From Haloarcula ordinaria (lineage in GTDB: Archaea > Halobacteriota > Halobacteria > Halobacteriales > Haloarculaceae), in contig NZ_CP119789.1 in NCBI RefSeq assembly GCF_029338275.1, positions 2,666,001 to 2,730,000 of the forward strand: a stretch of 64,000 nucleotides of DNA, written 5' to 3'. The notes under the pieces are model-generated. The model did not search any database and had not been told where the DNA came from. It saw only the letters and a program-made list of their open reading frames with translations. Positions 33,514 to 42,242 of the stretch are shown one piece after another. The number at the start of each line of letters is the position of its first letter. The stretch's first letter is position 1. The position numbers and the translations under genes are program-made.

Positions 33514-35217
33514 TCAGACCGCGCCGGCCGTCTCCGTGTACGAACCGTACGCGGACTCGAAGACGGCCATTATCTCGCCCATCGTCGCGTAGTCTTTCAC
33601 CGCGTCGACGATGGCCGGGACGACGTTCTCCCCGTTCTCGATGCGCTCCGCGAGCGCATCGAGGTCCGTTTCGACCGCCGAATCGTCGCGCTCTGCCTTC
33701 ACCCGTTCGAGTCTGTCGAGCTGTCGCTGTTGGACGGACTCGTCGACCCGCAGCAGCTCCGGTTCCGGGTCCTCCGCGACGGTGTACGCGTTGACACCGA
33801 CGACGACCTCCTCGTCGCGCTCGACGCGTTCCTGGTACTCGTATGCGGAATCCTGAATCTCGCGCTGGAAGTACCCCTGTTCGATGCCTTCGAGGACGCC
33901 ATCGCGGACCGAGCCGTCGCCCAGCTCCTCCTTGATGTGTTCGAGGTACGCCATCGCCTGGTCCTCGATGTCGTCGGTCAGCGCCTCGACGGCGAAGCTC
34001 CCCCCGAGCGGGTCGACGATGTCGGCCGCGCCAGACTCCTCAGCGATAATCTGCTGGGTCCGCAGGGCGACCCGGACCGCCTCCTCCGAGGGGAGCGCGA
34101 GCGCCTCGTCGAAGGAGTTCGTGTGGAGGCTCTGAGTCCCGCCCAGCACGCCCGCGAGCGCCTGGATGGTCACCCGGACCACGTTGTTGAGCGGTTGCTG
34201 GGCCGTCAGTGACTGCCCGGCCGTCTGGGTGTGGAACTTCAGCTGCTTGCTCTGGGGGTGGGCCGCGCCGTACCACTCGTCCATCAGCCGGGCGTAGATG
34301 CGCCGAGCGGCCCGGAACTTCGCCACCTCCTCGAAGATATCGTTGTGGGAGTTGAAGAAGAAGGAGAGTTGTGGCGCGAAGTCATCGATATCGAGCCCGC
34401 GATGGAGGCAGTCCTCGACGTAGGCGAAGCCGTCGGCCAGCGTGAAAGCGAGCTCTTGGACGGCCGTCGACCCCGCCTCACGGATGTGGTAGCCCGACAC
34501 CGAGACGGGCTTGAAGTTCGGCGTCTCCTCGCTGGCGTACTCGATGACGTCCGTGACGAGTTTCAGCGACGGCTCCGGGGGGATGACCCACTCCTTCTGT
34601 GCGATGAACTCCTTGAACATGTCGTTCTGGAGGGTCCCGCGAACCTCGTCGCGCGCGACGCCCTGCTGGTCGGCCAGCGCGATGTACATCGCGTAGACGA
34701 CGGGCGCGCTCGGGTTGATGGTAAAGGAGGTCGACACCTCTCTCAGGTCGATGCCGTCGAAGAGAATCTCCATGTCGGCGAGCGTATCGACCGCCACGCC
34801 CTCCTTGCCGACCTCGCCGTCGGCCATCGGGTCGTCCGAGTCGAGCCCCATCAGCGTCGGCATGTCGAAGGCCGTCGAGAGGCCGGTCTGGCCCTCGTCG
34901 GTGAGGTAGTGGAACCGTTCGTTGGTCTCCTCTGCAGTCCCGAAGCCGGCGAACTGCCGCATCGTCCACGTTCGTCCGCGGTACATCGTCGGGTAGACGC
35001 CGCGAGTGTACGGTTCCTCGCCGGGGAACCCCAGGTCGTCGTCGTAGTCGATGTCGGCGACGTCCAAGGGCGTATAGAGCCGGTCGACCTCGTGGTTCGA
35101 GACGGTGGCGAAGCGGTCGTGGCGCTCGCCATGTGCGTCGAGTGTCGGCTCCAGCGTGTCGTGTTCCCAGGCGTCCTTGGACTCGCGAATCTTCCGGAGG
35201 TCCGCCTCGTCGTACAT
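33514..35217 (-). CDS. mcmA1: Methylmalonyl-CoA mutase, large subunit
   Basis: The 567-residue protein is the substrate-binding TIM-barrel subunit of an acyl-CoA mutase. Conserved segments include YPTMYRGRTWTMRQFAGFG near residue 74, TAFDMPTLMGLDSD, SVSGYHIREAGSTAVQELAFTLADG and HTQTAGQSLTAQQPLNN. It lacks the C-terminal B12-binding domain, which haloarchaea encode as a separate small subunit not present here. It interconverts methylmalonyl-CoA and succinyl-CoA in propionate metabolism. The ATG at 35217 (MYDEADLRKI) fits the family start. Confidence 0.93.
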   Translation of the reverse strand: MYDEADLRKIRESKDAWEHDTLEPTLDAHGERHDRFATVSNHEVDRLYTPLDVADIDYDDDLGFPGEEPYTRGVYPTMYRGRTWTMRQFAGFGTAEETNERFHYLTDEGQTGLSTAFDMPTLMGLDSDDPMADGEVGKEGVAVDTLADMEILFDGIDLREVSTSFTINPSAPVVYAMYIALADQQGVARDEVRGTLQNDMFKEFIAQKEWVIPPEPSLKLVTDVIEYASEETPNFKPVSVSGYHIREAGSTAVQELAFTLADGFAYVEDCLHRGLDIDDFAPQLSFFFNSHNDIFEEVAKFRAARRIYARLMDEWYGAAHPQSKQLKFHTQTAGQSLTAQQPLNNVVRVTIQALAGVLGGTQSLHTNSFDEALALPSEEAVRVALRTQQIIAEESGAADIVDPLGGSFAVEALTDDIEDQAMAYLEHIKEELGDGSVRDGVLEGIEQGYFQREIQDSAYEYQERVERDEEVVVGVNAYTVAEDPEPELLRVDESVQQRQLDRLERVKAERDDSAVETDLDALAERIENGENVVPAIVDAVKDYATMGEIMAVFESAYGSYTETAGAV

Positions 35218-35289
35218 ACCACGGTGTTCGTCACCAAATCGCATGAACGTTCGGGCGGCTCGCGACGCCTGGACAGAACCGGCCCGCGA

Positions 35290-36081
35290 TTACTCCTGTA
35301 GTCGCTTCGTCGTCTCGATCAGCGGGTGGTGGGCGTAGTCGACGACGTCGATGTCCGCGATGGACTCCAGGTCCGACTCGGCGGCTGTCTGGGCCATCCC
35401 GAGCTCGACCGGCGGGTCGAGCACGATGACGTAGGCCTCCATGGTATCGATTTCGAGTCGTTCGGCGGCCTTCACGCGGTGGTGACCGTCGGCCAGCAGC
35501 AGGTCGCCGCCGTTGTCGATGACGACGAGCGGTTCGGCGAGCTTCCGTTCGAGTTCGTAGACGCGCCCCTCCAGTTCGTCGGCGTAGACCGTCGTCTGTG
35601 TCGGTGTCAGGTCGGCCAGCGCCACCTCTCGCCGTTCCTCGTGGACCTCCGTGCCGTGGATGTTCTCCAGGGTTCGACCCAGTTTGTCCACCTTGTCCGG
35701 CGTCGCGCGTTCGATCTGTGAGCGGATGACGTCGGCGTTCGAGATGATGCCAACCAGGTTGCCCGCGTCGTCGACGACCGGGAGCTTCTGGATGCCCGAC
35801 CGGAGGATGACCCGAGCGGCGTCCTGGACGGCCATCTCCGGGTGGGCGACCAGGATATCCTCGGTCATCACCCGGAACATCGGTTCGTGGTCCTCGGCCA
35901 GCAACAGGTCGCGCGAGCTGACGAAACCATCGACGCGGCGGCCGTCGGTGACCGGAAAGCCACTGAACTCCTCGTTGTTCGAGATGCGTTCGGCCACCTC
36001 GGCCACCGTGTCGTCGAGCTCGACGGTGGCTACGTCGCGTGTCATGTACTCCCCGACGGTCGGGCGGCCGGAGTCGTCCAT
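35290..36081 (-). CDS. CBS-domain protein with ParB/sulfiredoxin-like domain
   Basis: The 263-residue protein has two CBS motifs (about 8-60 and 68-125; TVGEYMTRDVATVE and MTEDILVAHPEMAVQDAA), which usually bind adenosyl nucleotides. The C-terminal part contains LLLADGHHRVKAAERLEID near residue 205, the signature of the ParB/sulfiredoxin-like nucleotide-binding fold. The combination suggests a nucleotide-regulated enzyme or regulator. It is 38 bases downstream of a TrkA-N/DHH gene on the same strand. I chose the ATG at 36081. Confidence 0.87.
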   Translation of the reverse strand: MDDSGRPTVGEYMTRDVATVELDDTVAEVAERISNNEEFSGFPVTDGRRVDGFVSSRDLLLAEDHEPMFRVMTEDILVAHPEMAVQDAARVILRSGIQKLPVVDDAGNLVGIISNADVIRSQIERATPDKVDKLGRTLENIHGTEVHEERREVALADLTPTQTTVYADELEGRVYELERKLAEPLVVIDNGGDLLLADGHHRVKAAERLEIDTMEAYVIVLDPPVELGMAQTAAESDLESIADIDVVDYAHHPLIETTKRLQE

Positions 36082-36119
36082 CGTCTTCGGGTTGGCTGCC
36101 GACGACAAAAAAGACTCCC

Positions 36120-37688
36120 CTACGTCGGGTCGGTATCCGCCTCGGCAGCCGCGCTCGCTTCCTCGTCGTCGTCTCCCTCGTCTGTCGACTGGCCGAAGAG
36201 GTCCGGGTCGAGCGTCGAGTCCGCGAACGACTCGAACGTGTACTCCGAGGGGTCGTAGACGCCCAGCAGCCGGTTCGACCGCGTCTCGACGGCGTCGAGG
36301 AAACGGTTGTTGACCACCGCCCGGACGATTTCGTGGAGCGACTCCTCCTTGTCGTCGACCGACTCGAGGACGCCCAGCGTTATCTGTGCGCCCGCCATGT
36401 CCGCGTGGCCGCCCGCGGAGCCGATCTGCCCGAATGCGTCTCTGAGCGCTTCGCCGAGGTCGATGTCCGCACCGCGGGCGCGGGCCGACGCGTATATCGT
36501 GCCCTCCATGACGCCGTACACCATCGTCGCGTGGACGCCCTCCAGGTCGAGCAGCCGGTCTGCGGCCTGGGCGAGTGCGTCCCGGTCGGTGACCCGACCG
36601 ACGCAGCTCAGCAGCACGGACCCCTCCTGTTCCCGGTTCGAGATGGCGCGCCCGACGACAGAGAGCGTCTCGGAGGTCACGCTCGGGTCTTCGATTCGCT
36701 GGAGGACGCCCATGTCGGCCCGCTCGACCAGGTGCGCGGCGGCCAGGAAGTCCTCCGGGGAGACCTCCCGGCGGAAGTCCCGCGTGTCGACCCGGATACC
36801 AAAGAGGAGTCCCGTCGCGATTGGGCCCGGGATGTCGACGTCGAACCGGCGGAAGTAGTCGACCAGAAGCGTGCTCGTCGCGCCGACGCCGCTCCGGAGG
36901 TCGACGAACCGGCCCTCTATTGGGACTCGCGGCGGGTGGTGGTCGATGACGATGTCGATGGCGAGGTCCTCGGGCAGCTGGTCGTTGACGCCCGGTCGCG
37001 AGTGGTCGACCAGCGCGAACCCGTCGAACCGGTCGAGGGCGTCGGGGTCGTCGGGGTCCAGGTTCTCGAGGTCGTACTCCAGGAGGTTGACGAACGCGCG
37101 GTTCTCCTGGTGGGAGATAGCGCCGTAGTAGCAGACCGTGGCCGAACAGCCCGCTCGTTCGGCCAGCTCGGCCAGCGCGACGGCACTGGCGATGGCGTCC
37201 GGGTCGGGATTGTCGTGTGTGACGACGGCGAGCTCACCGTCGACGTCCCGGAGGATGCGCTGCAGCTGGCGGACGCGCGTCCCGTCCTCGCCGATGGCGT
37301 CCTTGAACCACCTGGTGAGCACCCGGTCCGGGTCGACGACCCGGTCGGCGAGGCGCTCGAACGACTCGCGCTGGTCCGCCGTCGCGCCCTTCCCGGTGTA
37401 CACCAGCAGGAACGCGTCGGGAAAGAGCGCGTTGGCCGTCCGTGCGGCCCGCACGTTGGTCGCGGGGTCCTCGGCGGTGACGATGACGGTGTCCGGCGAG
37501 ACGTTCAGCGCCACGAGCTCGTCGGCGTCCGTCTGGTCGGCCTCGGTCACGCCGATGCCGTCGTCGCGGAGCGCATCGGCCCGGTGGCTGTCGTCCGTGA
37601 CGACAGCGAGGTCGCCGCGCCCGTCGCTCAGGCTATCGAGGAGCGACAGCGCGGTCGGACCGGCACCGAGCACCAACCGAGAAGGCAT
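36120..37688 (-). CDS. TrkA-N and DHH phosphoesterase fusion protein
   Basis: The 522-residue protein begins with a Rossmann-like TrkA-N domain (about 1-130, LVLGAGPTALSLLDSL). The middle is a DHH phosphoesterase domain with HDNPDPDAIASAVAL near residue 158, FALVDHS and VIDHHPPR, which provide metal ligands. A DHHA1 domain with IGSAGGHADMAGAQI follows near residue 430. DHH enzymes split oligonucleotides or cyclic dinucleotides such as c-di-AMP; the TrkA-N part may bind NAD or a nucleotide. Tail is disordered and acidic. It is typical of haloarchaea. Confidence 0.88.
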   Translation of the reverse strand: MPSRLVLGAGPTALSLLDSLSDGRGDLAVVTDDSHRADALRDDGIGVTEADQTDADELVALNVSPDTVIVTAEDPATNVRAARTANALFPDAFLLVYTGKGATADQRESFERLADRVVDPDRVLTRWFKDAIGEDGTRVRQLQRILRDVDGELAVVTHDNPDPDAIASAVALAELAERAGCSATVCYYGAISHQENRAFVNLLEYDLENLDPDDPDALDRFDGFALVDHSRPGVNDQLPEDLAIDIVIDHHPPRVPIEGRFVDLRSGVGATSTLLVDYFRRFDVDIPGPIATGLLFGIRVDTRDFRREVSPEDFLAAAHLVERADMGVLQRIEDPSVTSETLSVVGRAISNREQEGSVLLSCVGRVTDRDALAQAADRLLDLEGVHATMVYGVMEGTIYASARARGADIDLGEALRDAFGQIGSAGGHADMAGAQITLGVLESVDDKEESLHEIVRAVVNNRFLDAVETRSNRLLGVYDPSEYTFESFADSTLDPDLFGQSTDEGDDDEEASAAAEADTDPT

Positions 37689-37722
37689 ACCAGTGAGTCT
37701 TCCCGGAGCGGCTAAAAACCCT

Positions 37723-38151
37723 TCACTTCAGTCGTTCCTGGAGGAACGAGGGGTGTGCGGCGGTCACGCCGTCGAGCGCGAGTATCTCGTCTTCGATGAC
37801 GTCGGCCAGTGACCCGCCGTCGGGCGCGCGCACCTCGGCCATCAACATGTGGTCACCACTGGACGTGTACAGCGCTTCGACCGCGTCGATGTCTTTCAGC
37901 TGGCGCGTCGCCTCGACGTACCGTTCGCTCGCGACGTCCATGCCGACGAGAGCGATGGACTGGCCGGCGAGCTTCTTCGGGTCCACGTCGGCCGAATAGC
38001 CGACGATAACCCCCTCTTCCTCGAGTTTCTTGATGTACTTTCGCACCGTCGGCTTCGAAACGTCGGCTCTGTCTGCGATCTCCGCGTAGGACGCCTGTGC
38101 GTCTTCCTCCAGAACAGACAGGATTCGACGCTCCGTCGACTCGGTGCTCAT
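37723..38151 (-). CDS. lrpA1: Lrp/AsnC-family regulator
   Basis: The 142-residue protein has an N-terminal winged HTH (YAEIADRADVSKPTVRKYIKKL, about 22-43) and a C-terminal RAM/AsnC ligand-binding domain with LYTSSGDHMLMAEVRA near residue 95. The placement directly downstream of porB matches the Halobacterium arrangement lrpA1-porB-porA, so the symbol is by synteny. The upstream inverted repeat around its TATA box suggests autoregulation. Ligand is probably an amino acid. Confidence 0.85.
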   Translation of the reverse strand: MSTESTERRILSVLEEDAQASYAEIADRADVSKPTVRKYIKKLEEEGVIVGYSADVDPKKLAGQSIALVGMDVASERYVEATRQLKDIDAVEALYTSSGDHMLMAEVRAPDGGSLADVIEDEILALDGVTAAHPSFLQERLK

Positions 38152-38154
38152 GCA

Positions 38155-38183
38155 CCTTTATTTTCAGTGGGTGAAAAAATATC
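38155..38183 (-). promoter_or_regulatory. lrpA1 promoter with inverted repeat
   Basis: TTTTCA (38161-38166) and TGAAAA (38172-38177) form an inverted repeat with a five-base spacer 10-27 bases ahead of the ATG. The A/T-rich ATATTTTTTC on the minus strand is a likely TATA box for a leaderless mRNA. A bound Lrp dimer would block this promoter. Confidence 0.55.
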
Positions 38184-38232
38184 TTCCGAAGCCGAAACCC
38201 GTCGAACGGTCCCCCGAACGGGGGCCGACGAG

Positions 38233-39171
38233 TTACTTGTGGTGGTGGAGCAGTTCGTCGTAGGTCCGCTCCCACTCGGCGTCCTCGTCGAAGTACCGTT
38301 CGGCCAGCGGCTCCTCGGGCATCTCGCCCGTGGAGCGCTTCTCGTCGCCGTAGGACGGATTCTGGTCGTCGACGTAGTAGCGACCGGTGAGGACCTCGCC
38401 CTCGTAGAGCTTGTCCTCGGTCTGGAACATCATCTCGGCCGCCTCCTGGCGGTCGTTGATGTCGTGTTCGTACTCGTCGGACTGCTGGATGTCCGTGTAC
38501 GGGACGTAGTGTTTCGCGTCTTTGTTCCAGGTCGGACACTGCGTGAGGAAGTCGATGTGCGCGAAGCCGTCGTGTTCGATGGCCTCGGCGATGATCTCCT
38601 TGGCCTGGTTCGGGTTCACGGCGGCGGTGCGAGCGATGTACGTCGCACCGGCGTTCAGCGACTGCGACAGCGGTCGAATCGGCGACTTCGCCGAGCCGTG
38701 GGGCTGGGTCTTCGACTTGTGGCCCTTCGGCGATGTCGGCGAGGTCTGCCCCTTCGTGAGCCCGAAGATCTCGTTGTTGAACACGATGTACGTCATGTCG
38801 TGGTTCTCCCGGGCCGTGTGGATGAGGTGGTTTCCACCGATGCCGTAGCCGTCACCGTCACCGCCGGCGGCGATGACCTCGAGGTTCGGGTTAGCCAGTT
38901 TCGCGGCCCGGGCGACGGGCAGCGAGCGGCCGTGGATGGTGTGGAACCCGTAGCTGTTGAAGTAGCTGTTGAGCTTGCCCGAACAGCCGATGCCCGTAAA
39001 CAGGGCGACCTCGTCGGGGTTCTTGCCCACCTCGGGCATGGCCTGTTTCAGCGCCTTGAGGACGCCGAAGTCACCACAGCCCGGACACCACGTCGCCTGT
39101 GGTTCGATGCCGGGTGTAAACTCGTCTCGGTCTATCTCGCGGTCGTCTCCGATTGCACTGAATGCACTCAT
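38233..39171 (-). CDS. porB: Pyruvate:ferredoxin oxidoreductase, beta subunit
   Basis: The 312-residue subunit binds thiamine pyrophosphate, with CPGCGDFGVLKAL near residue 30 and the GGDGDGYGIGGNHL motif near residue 97 that holds Mg-TPP. FNNEIFGLTKGQTSPTS is also a family signature. With PorA it decarboxylates pyruvate to acetyl-CoA and reduces ferredoxin, replacing pyruvate dehydrogenase in haloarchaea. Its start lies two bases after the porA stop, so the genes form an operon. A 2-oxoglutarate enzyme is the main alternative; synteny favours pyruvate. Confidence 0.92.
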   Translation of the reverse strand: MSAFSAIGDDREIDRDEFTPGIEPQATWCPGCGDFGVLKALKQAMPEVGKNPDEVALFTGIGCSGKLNSYFNSYGFHTIHGRSLPVARAAKLANPNLEVIAAGGDGDGYGIGGNHLIHTARENHDMTYIVFNNEIFGLTKGQTSPTSPKGHKSKTQPHGSAKSPIRPLSQSLNAGATYIARTAAVNPNQAKEIIAEAIEHDGFAHIDFLTQCPTWNKDAKHYVPYTDIQQSDEYEHDINDRQEAAEMMFQTEDKLYEGEVLTGRYYVDDQNPSYGDEKRSTGEMPEEPLAERYFDEDAEWERTYDELLHHHK

Positions 39172-39173
39172 GG

Positions 39174-41072
39174 TTAGTCACCCGCTGCGGGGAGGTACTT
39201 CAAGTTGGTCGCGGCGAGGTCCTCGCCGTTGATGCTGGACTCGAACCCGTCGACGATCTCGGCGGGTTCGAAGGGGTTGCCGTTGTACTTCAGGAGGCTC
39301 GACATCTTGTCGCCGTACTTGCCGATCTCCTTCTGCGTGAGGCCGCGGAACTGCGCCGTGGCGTTCATCTCGACGACGAGCGCCTCGTCGACGGATTCGA
39401 GGAACTCGCTGACCTGCTCGACGGGGTAGGGCATCATGTCCGAGACGCCCAGGGCCTTCACGGAGTGCCCGTTCTCGTTGAGCCGGTCGACGGCCTCGAA
39501 GGCCGTGTCCTGCTGGCTCCCCCAGACGAGGATGCCGTAGTCGGCCTCGTCGGGGCCGTAGTAGGTCTGGTGGCCCGCGGTCTCGTCTAAGTCCGCGCGG
39601 ATGTCGTCGAGCTTCCCGAGCCGACGGTTCATCTGCGCGATGCGGTTCTGGGGGTCCTCGCTGATGTGGCCCTCCTCGTTGTGCTCGTTGCCGGTCGCGA
39701 GGAACCGACCGTTCTTCTGCCCGGGGATCGAGCGCGGACTGACGTTCGAGCCGTCCTCCGGCTCGTGCAGGAACCGCTTGAACTTCCCGGAGGAGTGGTG
39801 AGCCGCCTCCTCGATCTCTTCCTCGGTGAGGACCGAACCGGGGTCGGCGTTCGGCTCCTCGTCGAAGTGGCTCGCGGGCAGGTTCCGGAGCTCGCCCTGT
39901 ATCTTCTGGTCGTAGATGACGATGGTCGGAATCTGGTAGTCGTAGGCGATACGGAACGCGGAGCGCGTCTGCGTGTAACACTCGCGGATGTTCGCTGGGG
40001 CGAACACGATCCGTGCGGAGTCACCTTGGGACGTGTACAGGACGTGTTCGAGGTCGGCCTGTTCGGGTTTGGTCGGCATCCCGGTCGACGGACCGGCGCG
40101 CATGGCCTCTAGCAGCACGATCGGCGTCTCGGTCATCTCGGCGAGGCCGAGCGGTTCCGACATCAGCGCGAAGCCACCGCCGGACGACCCGGACATGGCC
40201 TTGACGCCGGCGTGGGACGCACCGAGTGCGAGCGCAGCCGCCGCGATTTCGTCCTCGACCTGCTCGGAGATGCCGCCGAAGTTCGACAGGTGCTGTGACA
40301 TGATGGTGAAGACGTCGGTCCACGGGGTCATCGGATAGCCGGAGATGAACCGACAGCCCTCGTCGAGCGCACCGTAGGAGATGGCGTTGGACCCCGAGAG
40401 GATGACCTGCTCCTCGTCGTGGGTGTTCTCGGGCATTTCGATGTCGTGGTCGACGTCGAGTTCCGCGGCCGCCTCGTAGGCGTCGTGCAGGACGTTGAGG
40501 TTCGCCTCCTGCATGTCGCCGTCCATGTTCTGCTCGATGAGGTTCTCGAACGGCGCCGTGTCGATGTCGAGGATGGCGGCGGTCGCACCGATACCCGCGG
40601 TGTTCCGCATGATCTCCCGTCCGTGTTCCTTTGCGATGCCACGGAGGTCCATCGGAACGACTTCCCAGCCGTTCTCCGCGGCGGCCTCCTCGAGGCCGAC
40701 CTCGTCGACGTCTTCCTCGTCGAGGAGGCCCTGGTCGTACAGCAGGACGCCGCCCTCGCGGAGTTCGTCGAAGTTCTCGTACAGCGGTTTGAGCTCTTCC
40801 TTCCCGTAGTAGGCCTCTTCCTGGGGGTTCCGTGCGAACGAGTCGCCCAGGGCGAGCAGGAAGTTGTAGCCGTCGCCGCGTGACTGTACCGGTTCGTCCT
40901 TTGCCCGTACCTCCACGTACGTATGGCCACCCCGGATCCGCGATGGGTAGTGGCGATGTGTGAACACGTGAAGTCCCGAGCGCATCAGGGCCTTCGCGAA
41001 GTTCTGGCTCGTCGAGTCGATTCCGTCCCCGGAACCGCCTGCGATGCGCCAGATTAGTTCGTTGTCTGTCAT
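39174..41072 (-). CDS. porA: Pyruvate:ferredoxin oxidoreductase, alpha subunit
   Basis: The 632-residue protein fuses a gamma-type domain (about 1-200, IWRIAGGSGDGIDSTSQNFAK) to the alpha domain (about 210-632, with GCRFISGYPMTPWTD and EQVEDEIAAAALALGASHAG). This two-subunit form is typical for haloarchaea. It works with PorB on coenzyme A and pyruvate. The ATG at 41072 begins MTDNELIWRI, as in relatives. A TATA box CGATTAATAAAC near 41151-41162 gives a leader of around 50 bases. Confidence 0.92.
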   Translation of the reverse strand: MTDNELIWRIAGGSGDGIDSTSQNFAKALMRSGLHVFTHRHYPSRIRGGHTYVEVRAKDEPVQSRGDGYNFLLALGDSFARNPQEEAYYGKEELKPLYENFDELREGGVLLYDQGLLDEEDVDEVGLEEAAAENGWEVVPMDLRGIAKEHGREIMRNTAGIGATAAILDIDTAPFENLIEQNMDGDMQEANLNVLHDAYEAAAELDVDHDIEMPENTHDEEQVILSGSNAISYGALDEGCRFISGYPMTPWTDVFTIMSQHLSNFGGISEQVEDEIAAAALALGASHAGVKAMSGSSGGGFALMSEPLGLAEMTETPIVLLEAMRAGPSTGMPTKPEQADLEHVLYTSQGDSARIVFAPANIRECYTQTRSAFRIAYDYQIPTIVIYDQKIQGELRNLPASHFDEEPNADPGSVLTEEEIEEAAHHSSGKFKRFLHEPEDGSNVSPRSIPGQKNGRFLATGNEHNEEGHISEDPQNRIAQMNRRLGKLDDIRADLDETAGHQTYYGPDEADYGILVWGSQQDTAFEAVDRLNENGHSVKALGVSDMMPYPVEQVSEFLESVDEALVVEMNATAQFRGLTQKEIGKYGDKMSSLLKYNGNPFEPAEIVDGFESSINGEDLAATNLKYLPAAGD

Positions 41073-41148
41073 GGTTAGATGTCGGCCCCAGCTGTGGTGC
41101 CGTACTCAGGCAATTGTAGGGCCGTGACTAAAGATTTTCCACTGAGTC

Positions 41149-41163
41149 GACGTTTATTAATCG
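41149..41163 (-). promoter_or_regulatory. porA promoter
   Basis: On the minus strand GATTAATAAACG forms a TATA box with a purine-rich CGAAAGATAAC upstream as BRE. The predicted start of transcription is near 41127, about 55 bases before the porA ATG. Confidence 0.5.
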
Positions 41164-41330
41164 TTATCTTTCGTTTGACGCCCCTGAGTTGGCCGATTTC
41201 GGCGATTGAATCCATGTCAGATTCGGTGTGTTTGGAGTGGAATATAGGAGTTAGTTCGCACGTAGGTATCTGTGACGACGGACGGGTCGGCGGAAGGCAT
41301 AACCAGATACGCTCCCTATCACTACCGTCG

Positions 41331-42047
41331 ATGTCGCTCTCCGAACTCATCGCCGGCGTCGAGGCCCACGAGCAGACGCTTACCGTCTACAACGCCGGCG
41401 CGGCCGCCAGCGACGAGTTGCGAGCGCAGTTCGCCGACCGGAACATCCGCGTCGAGACAGAACGGACCGAGAGCGGGCGGCCCGACGAGTTCGTCACACT
41501 GAGCGACGACGGGGAGGTCGTCACCGCGACCAGTCTCGCCTCCTTTCGCGACGAACTCTCGTCGATGGATTCGACTGACGGCAGTGACAACCCGTACCGG
41601 TCGCTCCTCGACCACCTCGACGAGACGATGTTCACCTCGTGGTCCATCGACCGCCTGGTGGCGGCGTCCCGGGAGATAGAGGACCGGGCCTGGCGCGTCG
41701 GGACGGGGGCCCTGCACGCGGGCTTTCAGACCACGTCCACGCTGAAGGGGGAACTCGACCTCTACACGCGGCTGGGTGAGACGGACGTCGACGTCCACGC
41801 CTACGCCTATCCGGACACCGACCCGCCGGACCAGGACCGGTTCACGCTCCACCTCGAGCGGTCGAGCGAGATCGCGGAGTCCTGGTTCGTCGTCTTCGAC
41901 GGCGGCGGCGATGACGAACAGAAGAGCGCCTTGTTGGCCGAGGAGCGAGAGCCGAGGGCGTTCTACGGGTTCTGGACGTACGACCCGACGACGGTGGACT
42001 ACATCCTGCGCCACCTGGAGTCGACCTACGGGTTCGTCGAGCAGTGA
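41331..42047 (+). CDS. DICT sensory-domain protein
   Basis: The 238-residue protein is a stand-alone DICT domain protein: MSLSELIAGVEAHEQTLTVYNAG opens the fold, and SWFVVFDGG and REPRAFYGFWTYDPTTVDYILRHL are typical late segments. DICT domains are found with two-component and cyclic-di-nucleotide proteins and are thought to sense signals. No output domain is attached here. A 63-codon gene overlaps its stop. The start ATG at 41331 follows a TATA-like ACCAGATACG; the longer upstream frame has no support. Confidence 0.83.
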   Translation: MSLSELIAGVEAHEQTLTVYNAGAAASDELRAQFADRNIRVETERTESGRPDEFVTLSDDGEVVTATSLASFRDELSSMDSTDGSDNPYRSLLDHLDETMFTSWSIDRLVAASREIEDRAWRVGTGALHAGFQTTSTLKGELDLYTRLGETDVDVHAYAYPDTDPPDQDRFTLHLERSSEIAESWFVVFDGGGDDEQKSALLAEEREPRAFYGFWTYDPTTVDYILRHLESTYGFVEQ

Positions 42048-42235
42048 GCGACGCCGGGGCTGACGCCAGCGGTCGAGCGTTCCGTATCGCAGAGACCGGG
42101 CAGCGCGTCAACGGCCTCGAACTCGAGTTGCACCTCCAGTTCGGGCTCTGGCGGGTGCTCGACCGTGCTCCGAACCGGTGGCTCGTACAGACAGCGGACG
42201 GAGAGACGCTGACGCTCGAACTCGACGACCAGTAA
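42044..42235 (+). CDS. Small protein coupled to the DICT gene
   Basis: The 63-residue protein starts with a GTG that overlaps the TGA stop of the DICT gene (GTGA), so it is likely translationally coupled. It has QRVNGLELELHLQFGLWRVLDR and TADGETLTLELDD, a small beta-rich acidic protein. I do not recognise a family. Position suggests a partner of the DICT protein. Confidence 0.6.
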   Translation: MSDAGADASGRAFRIAETGQRVNGLELELHLQFGLWRVLDRAPNRWLVQTADGETLTLELDDQ

Positions 42236-42242
42236 CCCGGGC

